Assembly (NCBI GenBank): GCA_001600615.1
Contig: BCKK01000007.1
Location: forward strand, 340,431 to 404,430
Reading direction: 5' to 3'
DNA length: 64,000 bases
Source: Dioszegia crocea
Taxonomy: Eukaryota; Basidiomycota; Tremellomycetes; Tremellales; Bulleribasidiaceae
This document shows, piece after piece, positions 1 to 11,780 of this stretch. Numbering within the stretch: the first letter of the stretch is position 1; each line of letters begins with the position of its first letter. The notes below the pieces were generated by a model, which was not told where the DNA came from, made no database searches, and saw only the letters and a list, made by a program, of their open reading frames with translations. The position numbers and the translations under genes are program-made.

Positions 1-96
1 CAGTCAGTCAGTCAGTCAGTCAGTCAGTCAGTCAGTCAGTCAGTCAGTCAGTCAGTCAGTCAGTCAGTCAGTCAGTCAGTCAGTCAGTCAGTCAGT
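1..96. repeat. (CAGT)24 tetranucleotide microsatellite
   Basis: Twenty-four perfect CAGT units run from the first base, then the repeat decays. It lies just downstream of the ARV1 stop codon. The array may extend beyond the window edge, so its true length is unknown. Confidence 0.97.
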
Positions 97-155
97 CAAT
101 ACGTCTCACCTCAGATACCATAATGATGATGCAAACCTCCAAAACCGATCCAGCC

Positions 156-1137
156 TCACATAATCAGAGATCCTACACCTGCCGCCGCCGCCCACCCAGC
201 CAATACAATCCCAGTAGTCTCCCACGGCTTCGTAGGCAGAACAACCCTTAGTCCAAACCCAGCTGACATGCCTCCCAATAGCCGCGTTCCAGCCCATATC
301 CGATCGGTCGTGCTCCAAGTCTGCAGCAGAGCTTGTAGGGCGGTAATGAGGTCGGGTGGAGCGTGGGCGACAAGGTATGATGGGAGCTGATGGGCGTGTC
401 CAGTACTTGAGGGGGCCTTGTACCAGATCGAGAGGAGGAGATGGAGGAGAAGTGGGAGTATAGATGTGTATAGGAGAGTGAGGGGTATAAGGATCGGTCT
501 ACTTTGTCAACTGGAAAAACAGCGATCAACCTGAATCTGACGTACCTAAAGTCCTCTCTTCGTCCATCCACCCTAACATCCCCCGTATCCCTTCCTCCGG
601 CACCTTTGATAGGCCACCATCTCCTCCAGCGCAAAACTCCAAGCGCCAGACATGTCGTCGTAGCGTACTGCGCCAGCATCTCCAGGGCAACCCCACTAGC
701 CAACACCGCCATCCGCTCCAAGCTTATACCAGAGCTGATCCTGACAAGCGTCTCGGCACCTAAAGTGACCAAGACCAGCCGGATCAGATCCTCTCGCAAG
801 ATCGTCTCTCTAGCATCATGCTGAGGATCAACAAGCTCGAGCTCGGCCTTGGTAGCGCTCGCCTTTGCCGTTGCGGTCGCGGTCGCGTCGAGAGGCCGAG
901 TTCCTCTGTTGTATAGCAAATGTAGGAATACGCGCGGTTTGAGTAAGATCAGATCTAGAATGAGGAGCAGAGGCGGATGTTCAATCAGAGGATCGAGAAA
1001 GGCTGAACATCTTGCCTTGGGGTTAGCGACATTGATGGGGTTAGACTTACGCAGACGTTCAAGCGGATGTTAGACTTCGTGCGGTATGTCGTGTGTAGGT
1101 ATTCGGCTCGATGGGCGCAGGTTGTACATACTGGCAT
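156..1137 (-). CDS. ARV1: ARV1-family lipid/sterol homeostasis protein
   Basis: ARV1 proteins are ER membrane proteins needed for sterol distribution and GPI/sphingolipid homeostasis. Three exons (1051-1137, 546-1015, 156-498) join in frame to 299 residues. The start is the Met of MPVCTTC, because the family begins with a zinc-binding CxxC a few residues in. The second CxxC (CARC) is formed across intron 1 (35 nt), followed by the hallmark stretch DPLIEHPPLLLILDLILLKP and the Arv1 motif FLHLLYNR. Intron 2 is 47 nt with GTACGT and TAG ends. The C-terminal half holds several hydrophobic segments (PILIPLTLLYTSILPLLLHL and later GIVLAGWAAAAGVGSLIM), as expected for the multi-pass family. An in-frame upstream ATG at 1185 is possible but would displace the zinc motif. 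Confidence 0.9.
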
Positions 1138-1895
1138 ACTGTACTGTGGATCTACACTGGCGACATGGCTGTATAAGGCTGTCAATTGACGATCGACAAA
1201 GGCGGAGCGCTTGAGCGAGCGCTTATTGAGAGGAATTTGGCTTTCCGACGGAAAGGAGTTGTTTGTTGCCCGATGTGGAGATAAACCATGGCATTCCTCA
1301 GGTTTCCTAACCCCACTCTCGCCATCATACTCACCGTCTCACTCATAAGCATGCCCCTCGACATGTTAGGCCGCGACAGTGTCTGCCCTAAGCTGATACG
1401 CCCGACTCTAACCCCTTCATTTGATCAGAAAGGTCCATCAGAAACCGTCAATCATCGACCAATCCTGACGCGTTTCAAACCTCAAACACCTCTCTTGGAG
1501 ACCCATGAGACGCGCTCAAAACGCAAATCAAATATTGGAACGCCCCCCTTCGATATCTCCTGATGGAGTTGATGGGTTGAAAGGCCAAGGGATGACTCAG
1601 GAGGTCGAAAGGATGTCGAAATTGCCCCGTGTTTCGACGGCCTGGATGGGCGTTTGTGACGCGTTGGAGCATTAGGTACAGGTACTTGGCGCGGAGATTC
1701 CCTTTTTCCCCTGGCATATCAGAACTGACGCTCTCTTCATCAGTGGCAGATATAAGCTAGGCAGTCCCGGAGGAGTTCAATCTTTCCCCACAGTCTAATC
1801 AATCTACTGTACCGAGGATTAGATCGCGGCTAAAGCTGGACTTGGTCACTTAACCTTTTCGAACTCTTCGGCTCAGCAGTGCTCACTTACTCAGA
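1138..1895. promoter_or_regulatory. Divergent intergenic region, ARV1 / ricin-B-like gene
   Basis: This is 758 bp between two divergent start codons. Short open frames on both strands (for example 1288-1563 plus) have no splice support, signal or family resemblance. I see only promoter and leader sequence here. Confidence 0.5.
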
Positions 1896-2837
1896 ATGAT
1901 GCTCTCTTTAGCTCTTCTTAGCTCTCTCGTCCCGCTCGCTCTCGGTATCGCAGCACCGATCAAGCCCACTGAGTCGGCTACTATCAGACTTCCCGAGATC
2001 CCATTCAAAGAGTCCAATAGAGCAACCCCTCTGCCCGCTGGATCTGCGACTAGGCGTATCCACCGTAAGTCTCTCGCTCTTCCAACCGAGTGAGATCCTG
2101 ATATTCGTAGCTATCGGTCGCGACGACCTTTGCGTCACTGTTCAAGGTGGAGAATTGACCGTGGGCGCTGAAGCCGGAATGTAAGTATCTAGACCTTGCG
2201 TCAGCGGCTGGACATAGCTAATCCCCCAGTGCATACTGTGAGAAACAAGGAGTGAAAGCCGACTGGCAACTTTGGGACGTCCAGGCCGCCCAGACTACCG
2301 ATAAGAAAGGAGGCCAAATCAAAATCGTCGAGTCAAAATCCAATCCCCCAACGACTTTCTGTCTGGGTATTGGGAATGACACCCAGCCAGGCTCTCGACC
2401 TAGGCTTGAGACTTGCCTCGATAACTCTGTGGCTTTGGCGCAAGGACAGGCTTGGGGCGTGACGACGGATACTCTCAGAAACCTTAGGTCGGATTGTCAA
2501 GCTGGCGACAGTCACACGGAAGAGTGTGAGTTTCTTCATCTTGAGCTTACAGCTGGCCAGGGATCTGGCTGATATATTAGGTAACCTTTGTTTCGATATC
2601 CGAAGGGCGTCACCGGTGTTTGAAGGGAAAACTTGGTCTTCTGTCAAAGATCTTCAAGTTTGGACGTGCGCAAAGACTACCGAGATCAATGAGCAGCAGG
2701 TGAGTCATCCTCCAAGTTGAACATAAGGGCGCTGACTGACTATCCAGAAATGGAGTCTCATGGATCCTAAAGGCCTCTTATCCGGATCCACACCCGATGA
2801 GCGATCCATCCGAGCTCGCGGACAAGGGCAGGTGTGA
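1896..2837 (+). CDS. Secreted ricin-B/CBM13-like protein
   Basis: Five exons can be joined in frame. The protein starts with a signal peptide (MMLSLALLSSLVPLALG then IAAP). The rest resembles a beta-trefoil ricin-B lectin: TFCLGIGND, RLETCLDN, LCFDIRRA and the closing LQVWTCAKTTEINEQQKWSL, where QVWTC plus QxKW is the usual trefoil repeat ending. Such domains bind carbohydrate and here would act outside the cell or at the wall. The introns are about 46-55 nt with canonical ends; the last one (gctgactgactatccag) shows the local branch-site style. The protein ends 29 residues after the KWSL motif. The lectin assignment rests on pattern only; sugar-binding residues were not checked. The length (about 230 residues) fits one trefoil plus the signal peptide. 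Confidence 0.7.
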
Positions 2838-3310
2838 GACTCAGCGAGGCGTGTCTAGACGAATTCCAAGCCCTTATGCTATTGTTCTGAAAATATGCAC
2901 CGCCCCCGTCTCTGTTTGGCAATGCATATGTACAGATTCATCACGCAAGCCTGAGATCTGAGAGCGCACCTCAATGCGACACTCAAACAATGTCATGGTG
3001 CACTCGCCACGTGTCTCATCCACTCAGTCTTGGCATCTTTAGCGTCCCGAACTCAATAACTCACTTTGCTTCGCTGCACTGCTTTCATTCTCGCCTTTCG
3101 CCATATCAGCTGACCTGAAGCTGGCTAGTCTGATGATACATGCTAAGAGTATGCGGTAGGCTCAAACAACCTTCGAGGTCGATAGCCCGAAACCATGCCG
3201 CACAGCCTCTACAGCCCTCCGAGGGCATATAACGAAACCCGCGCCCCTTCTTTAAACAGATATCCCTGACACACTCTGTCACTCGCTTACCACTTCGAAC
3301 CAAACACAAC
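2838..3310. promoter_or_regulatory. Intergenic region upstream of LURP-one-like gene
   Basis: A 473 bp stretch between tandem plus-strand genes. It presumably holds the first gene's 3' UTR and the second gene's promoter. No RNA gene or repeat was seen. Confidence 0.5.
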
Positions 3311-4328
3311 ATGACCTCACTCAGTCAATTACAATACCGTCGCTCGTCAACGGATCCCTCCTCGTCTCTGAGTCGGACGCCTCGGTCGAACAGCGGGTAT
3401 GAGCCGCTATCGTCAGACCAGCAATCAATCGATGACTCCGCCAGCACCGACGACGATGACGCCTACTTCGATAAGCTTGAAGACAGTCCGCTGAATGCCT
3501 TATCTTTACCGGACCCAGTGGGCGCCTTCCCAGACTATTACGTCAAGGGTGAAGCGGTGACTCTGGCCTTGAAATCAGATTCGGGCTTGAACAAGGTGGG
3601 CCATCTGATCATTGCAACAACATGCACAATCATCTGTCTAGAGCTGACTCGAACAGAAGAAATGGACTATAAGAGATGAAGGGCGGGACGAGGTGGTTTT
3701 CAAAGCCAAGGGAGGTCGAACGACCATTTCCGAGAAGGGTGAGTCTTCTGTTGATGGTCAAGGTCATGAGCTGATCGACTAGTCTTTATCGACAGTAACG
3801 GCCGGAATGTGTGTGTGCTGAAGCGCCATAAGCCGGCTTTGTTTGGGGATTATTATCTCGAGGATATGGACGGACGACTGCTTATGGAGTTTCAAAAGCG
3901 TGAGTCCACTGACCTGTCTCGCCCACAAATACACTTTGCCACGTACACTGTGAGACTCGAAGCTAATCATAACAGCTGGCAAGGTGCTTGGAAAGATCAT
4001 CACTGCCTCATTCACAGACCGGCTATCCGGTACGACAAAGGGACTGCGCATAGTCGCCCGATGGCTCAAAGGCCGTGGCATCATCACTCTTGACGGAATG
4101 TTTGTGGCTTCCATAGGCAGGGCGGAAGATACACCCATGTTGAGTCTTACACCGACTGTAGGTCCGACCACACTTTCAGCTTCGAAGCGCTTCATCGCTG
4201 ATTTGCCGTAGTACAAGTTGGTCGTTCCGGAGGGTCTGGACATGGCGTTGATGGCTGTTGTGGGGACTGTATTTGCGTGTTGGGCGAAGGAGTATAATGA
4301 CACAGTTCTGCATGGGGCGAATATGTAG
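3311..4328 (+). CDS. LURP-one-related / tubby-C-like domain protein
   Basis: Five exons read in frame. After a Ser/Asp-rich N-terminus of about 75 residues (RRSSTDPSSSLSRTPRS, STDDDDAYFD) comes a LOR-type beta-barrel: ALKSDSGLNKWTIRDEGRDE, then VVFKAKGGRTTISEK, DSNGRNVCVLKRHK, GDYYLEDMDGRLLMEFQ, and LGKIITASFTDRLSG. The fold ends with the buried hydrophobic helix LDMALMAVVGTVFACWAKEY that is typical of the LURP/tubby/scramblase superfamily. The function of fungal members is unknown; membrane or phosphoinositide association is a family-level inference. Intron 4 uses GTAGGT as donor (after SLTPT) to keep phase 0 into YKLVVPEG. An ATG-to-stop plus-strand reading without introns would break after the first exon. 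Confidence 0.75.
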
Positions 4329-4728
4329 GGGGTCAGTCTGTCCGTCGCCGCGTAGAGCGACAGAGGACAAATGGTGGGCTTGAATCTGTGTATTGGTACC
4401 TTATCTGTATGTTGTCACACCTTGGTTGCACCTAACAAATGGAAAAGCCTTTGGAAATCAGATGATCATGCATCTAGCGACGTCCAGTCCTCGATCCAAG
4501 CATCAACCTGCCGCCATACCATAACGATACTGCAATGACAAAGATCTAAGGAATGCTGGCTATGACGCATGACGACATTGTTACGCAAGCGACCTGATTG
4601 GCCGAAATGGTCAAAAAGCTTGTCCACCTCTGTCCACCTGGAGAAGAAGAGCACAAGCACCCAGATTCCACTTCGAAACATTCACACTCGTACTCTTCTT
4701 CCCAACTAAGACCCCAAATCAAGTCAGA
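4329..4728. promoter_or_regulatory. Intergenic region, tandem plus-strand genes
   Basis: 400 bp with no supported gene. The last 30 bp before the next ATG are pyrimidine- and A-rich, as expected for a leader. Confidence 0.45.
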
Positions 4729-5361
4729 ATGGCCACTTCAACCTACCCGACCTTCGCCAAGCAAGACCCCATGACGCAAATGATTGCGCACTCATCCCTA
4801 AAGGTCGCCCAAGTGGGCGCCATGATCTTCCCACCGGCCTACCTCGTCTCTTCCCTCATCCTACGTCGGGGAACAGGTTTCTCCGTCAGAGGTCTACTAC
4901 GAACGGCGAACCTGAGCGTGCTGGGTGGAGGTGTTGTAGGGGGAGCGGCGGCTTATCTCAGGTTGATGAATGCCACACCTGCAGCGATTGAGGATAGAAC
5001 TTTCCGCTTGGTACGACTTGTCGTCTACCCGTAGGGATAACAGAGCTAATGTGTAGGCACACAATCCCTCTCAAGTCCAAGCAGACGATTATTCACTCAT
5101 TGGTGCTTCTCTAGCCGCAGTGATCGTACCAGCCATCTTCCTGAAACGGGCACCCCTCGTTAGTCTCGCAACGGGCGGTGCGAGTATTGGATTGGGTATA
5201 GGATCTTGGACTCATATAGTGGGGAGATTCTCTCAAGGGAAAGATGTCAGGCCGGAGGGAATGGTATGTTTTGCCAATGGATAGGTCGACCAAGTAGGAG
5301 CAACAAGCTGATGTAGCAGGTTGGAGAAATACCAGTGATTGGCGGGAACGACAAGAAGTGA
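4729..5361 (+). CDS. Small multi-pass membrane protein, uncharacterised
   Basis: Three exons give about 175 residues. Hydrophobic segments are visible at VAQVGAMIFPPAYLVSSLIL, LSVLGGGVVGGAAAYLRL, IGASLAAVIVPAIFL and LVSLATGGASIGLGIG, separated by short charged loops. The soluble start (MATSTYPTFAKQDPMTQMI) has no signal peptide. The pattern resembles a conserved fungal family of unknown function of about 150-180 residues, possibly mitochondrial or ER, but I cannot name it with confidence. Intron 1 begins GTACGA after FRL and ends TAG; intron 2 ends with agctgatgtagcag. The C-terminus is GGNDKK, a KK-ending tail that could act as an ER-retrieval-like signal (inference). Confidence 0.7.
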
Positions 5362-5663
5362 TTCAATCCAAATATAGGAGCTTGTACCATACACGATATT
5401 ATAATACCACACCTTGGGTTCAGCCAAGCGCATCTCAATCTTGAGCGGGCAGTGGTGTGTTGGTGAGCTGGTCTGAGCTGACACAGGGCTTCTCTGGATA
5501 GCTGATCGTTCGGCCCTTCCACAAACTCACTGTCCGAATGGCCGCACGGCTCCTCACGCGCTCACGCTCAGCACCCAGCCATCAGCGCTTCCACGACTCA
5601 ATCTCGCTCGTTGTCGGCTCCGAGCTAGGTTGAGATCCGAATAGCACATTCAGGGACATCGAG

Positions 5664-5703
<40 letters not shown>

Positions 5704-6220
5704 AGGGGAAAGGACAACCCGTCCGTGCGGCAACCCCCCTCGCATCCTTTGCCTTCCTTATCGACGCGTCGGGCGACGCGCCAAACCTTATCACCTGTTC
5801 CCTTTTGTCCCTCATCTGACACCGCACTTCGGCCTCACCTCTACACAGCTGCTGACGCACCCCTTCGGCACCGAGCACAGCATGTTCTAGACGTCCCCGA
5901 CTCGATCGACAGACACAGACAAGGACAAGGTGACACGACTCGTGCAGGCACACAGGATTCGCCACCCGGGCCGGCCTATAAAGCCTCGAGTCTCTTACCG
6001 GAATTCTTTCCTTCGCCTTCCCTCATCTTCCATACCTCAATCTCTTGCCACTCAATCTACGACACCACTCTAACCGGCACATTCCTCCCACATCCTTACA
6101 CTCCACCCTATTCTAATCACCTCCCGCACTCTCCACCCACTCGAGACCATTCAGCCCAATCATTGTCCCTCCACGCCTGTCTACACCCTCCCCACACGGC
6201 GTCCTCGTAAACTAACCAAG
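5362..6220. other. Long pyrimidine-rich leader/intergenic region
   Basis: 859 bp without a convincing gene. Both strands carry open frames because the sequence is C/T-rich (5725-6210 plus ends 10 bp before the next ATG), but they look compositional. A long 5' leader for the downstream gene, possibly with an upstream ORF, is the simplest reading. Confidence 0.4.
5665..5696. repeat. (CA)16 dinucleotide repeat
   Basis: A perfect CA run followed by an imperfect AACACACA tail, lying in the leader region of the gene at 6221. Confidence 0.95.
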
Positions 6221-7796
6221 ATGGCGATGCCGTATAACCTCTGGCAGCAGCCACATGGTCAGAACCAGCACGCACAGGCTCAGGCGCAGATGGGACAAAT
6301 GGGCATGGGGATGGGAAATGGGATGGGGATGGGGATGGGGATGCAGATACCTACGTGGCAGCATCAAATGCCAGTGCACAATCAAGGCTATGCCATCCCG
6401 TCTCTTGTTCCTTCAGTCTCGTACGTCTCTTCCACCCTCTCCAGTTCCTCGCTAACTCTCAGCCCCATGGTCGTCAACCCCACCCAAGCCATCCGGGACT
6501 ACGCCGAGCACGTAATCTCAGGCGACAGGCGAGCAATGTGTTCCGACCAGGACAAGCGAAACCTGGAAGAGTGGGCCAAGAATGACGAATACCGCAAAGC
6601 CATCATCGCCGTCGTCAAAGACCGCCTCGATCTACCTTGGCCATACAACTACAAAGCTCTGGATATCCTCTCGTGTATGCCCGTCGGGGAAATGGCGGCT
6701 CTTTTGGACAAGGTGACGAAATTGTTTGAATCGGCAGCGACGGTGGAGGGTGTTCAGCATTTGAAGGCGATGGCAAAAGGGATTGTAGAGAAGGGGAAGA
6801 AGGAGAAGGATAGGGTGGAAGAGGAAGAAGGAAAGAAGAGGATGGCGGCAGTTGCGGAGATGTGGGGTGGGTTATGGGCTAATCAGCCTAATCCGGGTGC
6901 GCAATACGCGACTCAGCAGGCTGGATGGGGAGGTTGGCCTTATCCTTATCGGCAGATGCCTCCGGGTGTGGCGGCTCCCGGAGCTATGGGAGCAGGGGCG
7001 GAATGGCACGGCAAAGCACCGGAAGGCTGGACTCCGTGGGTTCTTGATCCTGTTCCGATGCATCATGGCGGGATGGCGTTCTGTCAGGGGTTTCCGAGGC
7101 AGTAGGCGGTGTTGAACGGAGAGGAGATATTGGAGATCGGAAGGGCGCATAGTGTGTTTAGAACCGAAATGGAAAGAGACCAAAAGCTGACCATAGTGGA
7201 CCCTATGGCTCTGACCCTACATACGCCGCTCCCTTCGCTTATTTTCCATTCAAATTACCACCCAAATTCGGACCTCCTCGCGAACCTACTCCTCCCCCAC
7301 CCCCACAACCACCGACATACATGTACCCATCCTATACACTGCCCTACTCGCCTTATCCATCCGGTCACCCTTTCCCTTACTCCCGCTTCTCCTGATGCGC
7401 CAATCTCCATCAATCACAATGCCCCATCTACAATCAACAACAATCTACTCGGTTCACTTCCAATCACACTCTCTCTGTGTATACCGTAACATGGCTGCAG
7501 ATCCAAAATAACCCCTATCCCCCAAATCTACCCCTTCTCTCGCGCAGGATATTACGCCCTCACCAGCCCGACTGAAGCTCGGATACCAGAAAAGCCAAAA
7601 ACATGGGTTAGTGTGGGGTTGACGCCAAAGTAAGCTCAATACTGCTAGCAGGTAGGGGTAAGAGCTGACCCTCAGATACGACGCGACGGCAAGTAGGAGT
7701 ATACCGGTTGATCTGAATGCGGTTTGGATTGAGGCGGCGGCGGCGCATGCGGCCAAGGGGAATGGATGGGCGAATATGTCTGGAGGGGTCATGTGA
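6221..7796 (+). CDS. Unrecognised Gln/Met/Gly- and Pro/Tyr-rich protein
   Basis: Exon 1 (6221 to about 7101) is open for 294 residues. It has a Q-rich start, a (GM)n stretch (MGMGMGNGMGMGMGMQ), a folded-looking middle (TQAIRDYAEHVISGDRRAM, LEEWAKNDEYRKAIIAVVKD, YKALDILSCMPVGEMAALLD) and a charged helix (EKGKKEKDRVEEEEGKKRM). The reading then continues after an intron ending agctgaccatag (7195) into a Pro/Tyr-rich part, and a last piece (GYYALTSPTEARIPEKPK, then an intron, then DATASRSIPVDLNAVW) stopping at 7796. The start and the final splice are clear; the donor near 7101 and the splicing between 7400 and 7550 are uncertain. I do not recognise the family. A nuclear or RNA-related low-complexity protein is only a guess. 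Confidence 0.55.
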
Positions 7797-8010
7797 GCTG
7801 GAGTTGCCAAGGGCGAGAGGGGTTTAGTATATCTGAAGTCTATCTGGAAAGAATCAAGTTGTGACCATAACGATGAGCTATGATGTATATTTGCGATTGT
7901 ACAGTCATGCCACGCGTCAATGAGAAACCATTCCTCATCAATCCAGGTCACCCCTCGCCTCGGTCACCCATACCTTTTCATAGTACTGTTGCATACATTC
8001 CTCCTTGCGC

Positions 8011-8848
8011 CTACTCGAGCGACTCGCCAGGAACACCATGCGCCGCTTTACGCTTATACGTCGCCTGATCCCTTAGCCATCGCCTATAAGTGCTAAGCGA
8101 TGTGATCTGACCATTAGCATTCCCATCTCCACATCCTCTTGGCTAACAGCCAAAGAGACATACCTTCTCTCCGTAATAATCAGGCGGCAAGTTATTAACG
8201 CTCTGAAAGCGCGGATCGACACGATTCCGCTTAATGTGCTCAAACAGTTCTCGATCCATTATTTCGAGTGGAGAGGGTTTACCGCGTGAGTACGCAGGGT
8301 GAGTGAGGGAGAAGAGGGTTGAGCCGAGGGTGGGCCCGATGAGGTAGCCGAAGACTAGGCGTCAGCTTGGAGTTGGAGCAGCGGGGTGGGTACTCACTCA
8401 TACAGCCTAGTCTGGGTATTTTAGCACTTTAGTATAAATAATGAGAGAGAACTACTTACGTTGCTCCACCATATATCACCCTGTAGCATCAGCTATACTC
8501 TCGGATATTCCCAAGGGAGATCATAGCTCACAGTGGCTCTAGACCCATGATCAACTCCGTAGGATCCGCCTCTAATCCCGCGAAATAACCTCCGCCAACA
8601 AATAGTCCAGCAGCAGTAGTGGGTATACTAGTCAATGTCGACCATAGTCGCCTTCGTCTGCGCAAAGCCAGGTAGGATGGCCATGTCAGAGGTAGCGCAC
8701 CGGGAGTTGCCGAGGGTGGGATTGGGGTTGAGGTTGAGGTCGAGGTGGATGATTGTCGAGCTAGGAAAAGAGCGGAAGTCGGCCCTGGTACCAAAGGGCG
8801 GAAGGAAGCGGCTCCAGACAGCAAGGAGGTAGCTAGACGGCGGGACAT
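8011..8848 (-). CDS. PAM17: PAM17, presequence translocase-associated motor subunit
   Basis: Pam17 is an inner-membrane protein that helps couple the TIM23 channel to the mtHsp70 import motor. The N-terminus is an Arg/Ser-rich mitochondrial presequence (MSRRLATSLLSGAASFRPL). The family core follows: LTWPSYLALRRRRRLW, SIPTTAAGLFVGGGYFAG, DPTELIMGLEP, then YGGATLGCMIFGYLIGPTLG, formed across small introns, with a second hydrophobic helix, and a C-terminal SVNNLPPDYYGEK and YRRWLRDQATYKRK. Five exons are needed; the exon coding only VIYGGA is about 20 nt long. Splice ends are canonical and the frame is kept through the conserved GCMIFGYLIGP segment, which makes the structure secure. Its promoter is shared with the divergent F-box gene (231 bp). 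Confidence 0.92.
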
Positions 8849-9079
8849 TCTGATAGAGATACCTTGGATAGTAGTATGGATAGATGGATGAGTTTTGGCT
8901 CTGTCCGCCAGTGTCGATGATGCATAGATCGCGTGACGTGGGATATTCCCGAGCCAAAATCACAAAGGTGCCCCGGAACTTTCGTCGTCACGGCTATGGC
9001 CACCCGGTGGAGGCGAGGCTTCCGCGGGCATCGAGCATATCTACACTTCCATCTCACCCCTTCTGACAATAGAGTAAGG

Positions 9080-11560
9080 ATGAGCCAGCGTCCAGCGAAC
9101 GGAGAAGATGCCGCTAAGGATCATACCTTGTCCAACATACCGAATATGCCCCGTCAGGATCCCGACGTCGACCAGACATCGACCCAGCCCCGACTCCGAT
9201 TTATGGATCTCCCCAGCGAGATTCACAGTCAGATAGCGACGTATGTCCCACCTTACCGTAATCGGAGATTCATACTGAGAGTACTAGCTACCTGACACTA
9301 TCCGAAATCATCCCGTTCCTATCCCTCAACACCGCCCTCTTGGCCCTCACACGCTCCCATCTCTCCCCCTTCCCATCTCTCATTCGCGCCAGTCTTGATC
9401 GGGGTTCTCCCTACCCACCAATCTTGTCCAAACTCCCCTCGTTAACTCTGGTACAGCCAGACGAAGACGGGACGTTATTTCTTGATGTGCTCGTAAGGGC
9501 TCGGCCGAGGTGGATCTTGGAGCGGCTGGAATTGGGACGGTGGACTGAGGCGATTTGGAAAGAGGCCTTTGAACGACGGTTCTTGCCTAGTTGGAAGAGG
9601 TACAGATTACAGGGAGATTCATGGCGGGCTGTGTTTCTGAGGTGAGTCTTCATGGCACTGCAATCGGTCAAGCTGAACAAGGTAGGATTTTGGGGAGGTT
9701 GGAACATCGGAATATGGGCTGTACGCACGATGAATCATGGACAGTAAGTCCATACCGCATCCTCGCATTCACACTGAGCTGAATATGGCGAAGCGATTCA
9801 TAACGTTAAACCGGAATGGCTCAGCTTCAATCAACCGTATCTATTCCCGCCAATTCGACCCTTATCAGATATACGACGAACTCAAGCATCAAAACAACTT
9901 TGCGTCAGAGCCTACCACCGTGCGCGTTGTGGTTCACTTACAGGACCTACGGGTGATTGTGCTGGGTGTCTTATATCGACACCCGAGCCTGTTTGTTAAT
10001 CAGAACGCACATGATCTGCTACATCCGCCACTACTGCGAGAATTTGAGGAAATGGCGGAGCCTGACTTGGCCACGGTGGTATCTGCGGACACTATGCGTA
10101 AAGCACCAGCTTCCGTGGGCGGGGACGATATTGCCGGGCCATCGCGAAAGAGCCAAGCCAATGGGAGCGGCTCCGGGACAGCAGGGACAGCCTCCGCCAG
10201 TCCCTCTGCAGCCAATAACGAAATCTATTACCCCCTCGTTCGTTCCCTCTCACCCTCCGGACCACAAAATACGACATATGGTCTATCTGAGACTTCCCAA
10301 CCTACACCTTCAGGACGCCGAGCCACATTCTCTTCCCTCCTCTCTCCATCCTTACTCAAAACCCGCCGCCCATCCTCTCAGAACGTAAATCCACCCATGG
10401 CGCCCTACCCTACTATCCCCCGTCCGGCCGCTGCACCGACACCAGACTCACAATCTTCCAAAGGTCGATTCGCAGGTGCTCGACTCACCCTCACTCGATC
10501 GAGAGAAAGCGATGATGGGTCTAAGTCCCGCAAGTGGAATTTGGGCTCAGGAAGGCGGCACAGTGGTGAAGAACGAAGATCAGGAACTGTTATTCCTGCC
10601 TCGGCGTTGTTTTCTGAGAATCCATACGGGCCGGGAAATGTGGGGAATGGTGATGATGGCGAAGGAGGAGGCTCGAGTCGGGAACAGGGAGGTAGGATCA
10701 TCCGTGCTTCTGCGTTATTCTCAGATTATCCACCTTCTTCACCCATTTCTCAGCCTTCATCATCCATCGTCCCGGGTCCTTCTATCCTATCGAACCCTAT
10801 CCCGATCCCTACTTCTGCTAGCGCCAGTGGGGCAACATCGGTATTGGCGACTCCAATCGAGGTCAATCCTCCTCAACCCGAGCTTGTCATATCGGCAAAT
10901 AACCATCCGGCAATCCCACGTCCGTCCGCATCAGCAAGTATGATGATGTCCAGACGACAATTACCCTACGCACCAATGCGTAAACCCCAACCTGCCCCTT
11001 CGCACCGTTTATACCCTAACCACACGCCTTCCATCCCCCCGGTATCTTCCTCGGCCGATATAGATTCCGATCCCAATTCCAACCTCTTTGACAGGCGCCC
11101 AACGCATTCTGTGGTAGAGGATGATTATGCTGGGAACTTATGGGCGTCAAGGAGGGGAACAGACGAAGATCCGGATGGTCAAGATGGAGAGGGGCAAGAA
11201 TGGAGTGCGAGGGAAAGGTTTGTAGAATGGGATGAAGAGTTGGGAAGTAGGAGACGATGGGTTGGCCCGATGTTGTAAGTCCAGTCTATCTTCTCTTGAG
11301 GCTTTATGTCAATGGCTGACACCGGTAGAATTATGGCTCAACTCCACCCGCAACATCACCCTCGCGCTCAACCGCCCGGTGTAGACCCGAGCTCACCTAC
11401 CGAAGGCCCCGATCCTGACTTGGGACCTAAAGGGATGTATGCAAGTCTAGGGTTTGAGGATTTGGAGGCCATCATGGGATGGGTGGAACTTCGGGGTGGG
11501 GGTGCTTATGTGTCTGATCCAAGGAGGGGCGGGATGGGATTTGAGCCTGATGGGACGTGA
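9080..11560 (+). CDS. F-box domain protein with long disordered tail
   Basis: An F-box-like motif lies near the N-terminus, across intron 1: LRFMDLPSEIHSQIATYLTL followed by SEIIPFLSLNTALLAL. This suggests a substrate adaptor of an SCF ubiquitin ligase. Then comes an about 250-residue region with Trp/Leu-rich helices (DVLVRARPRWILERLELGRW, IWKEAFERRFLPSWKRY). The large exon up to 11278 encodes a Ser/Pro-rich disordered stretch with repeats of an E/I-rxSALFS type phrase (TVIPASALFSENPYG, RIIRASALFSDYPP). The last exon (after an intron ending gctgacaccggtag) begins IMAQLHPQHHPRAQ and ends at 11560. The five-exon model is continuous. The start at 9080 is the first ATG after the divergent promoter. 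The substrate cannot be inferred. Confidence 0.75.
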
Positions 11561-11780
11561 GACTTAAGGGCGAAGATAAGATCCCGGGGGAGGTGGAGTT
11601 ATGAGGGATGGGGCAGAGTGGAGAGAATGGAGCGAGTCTCATCGGATATCACATTTAACATGCAAAATACACCACTCGCCTCCGCTTCTTTCCAGCAAGG
11701 GATCTTACTTGCTGCAGTGGTAGAGATAGCGTCATGATGACCAATACCATTTCATCCTATAACACAAGGCGCTAAGTATA

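Noticed and set aside
1288..1563. Plus-strand open frame with a hydrophobic start, between ARV1 and the ricin-B-like gene
   Set aside because: No splice continuation, no family resemblance, and it lies in a divergent promoter.
5582..6210. Long open frames on both strands beside the CA repeat
   Set aside because: Composition-driven by C/T-rich and CA-repeat sequence; no conserved-looking segment.
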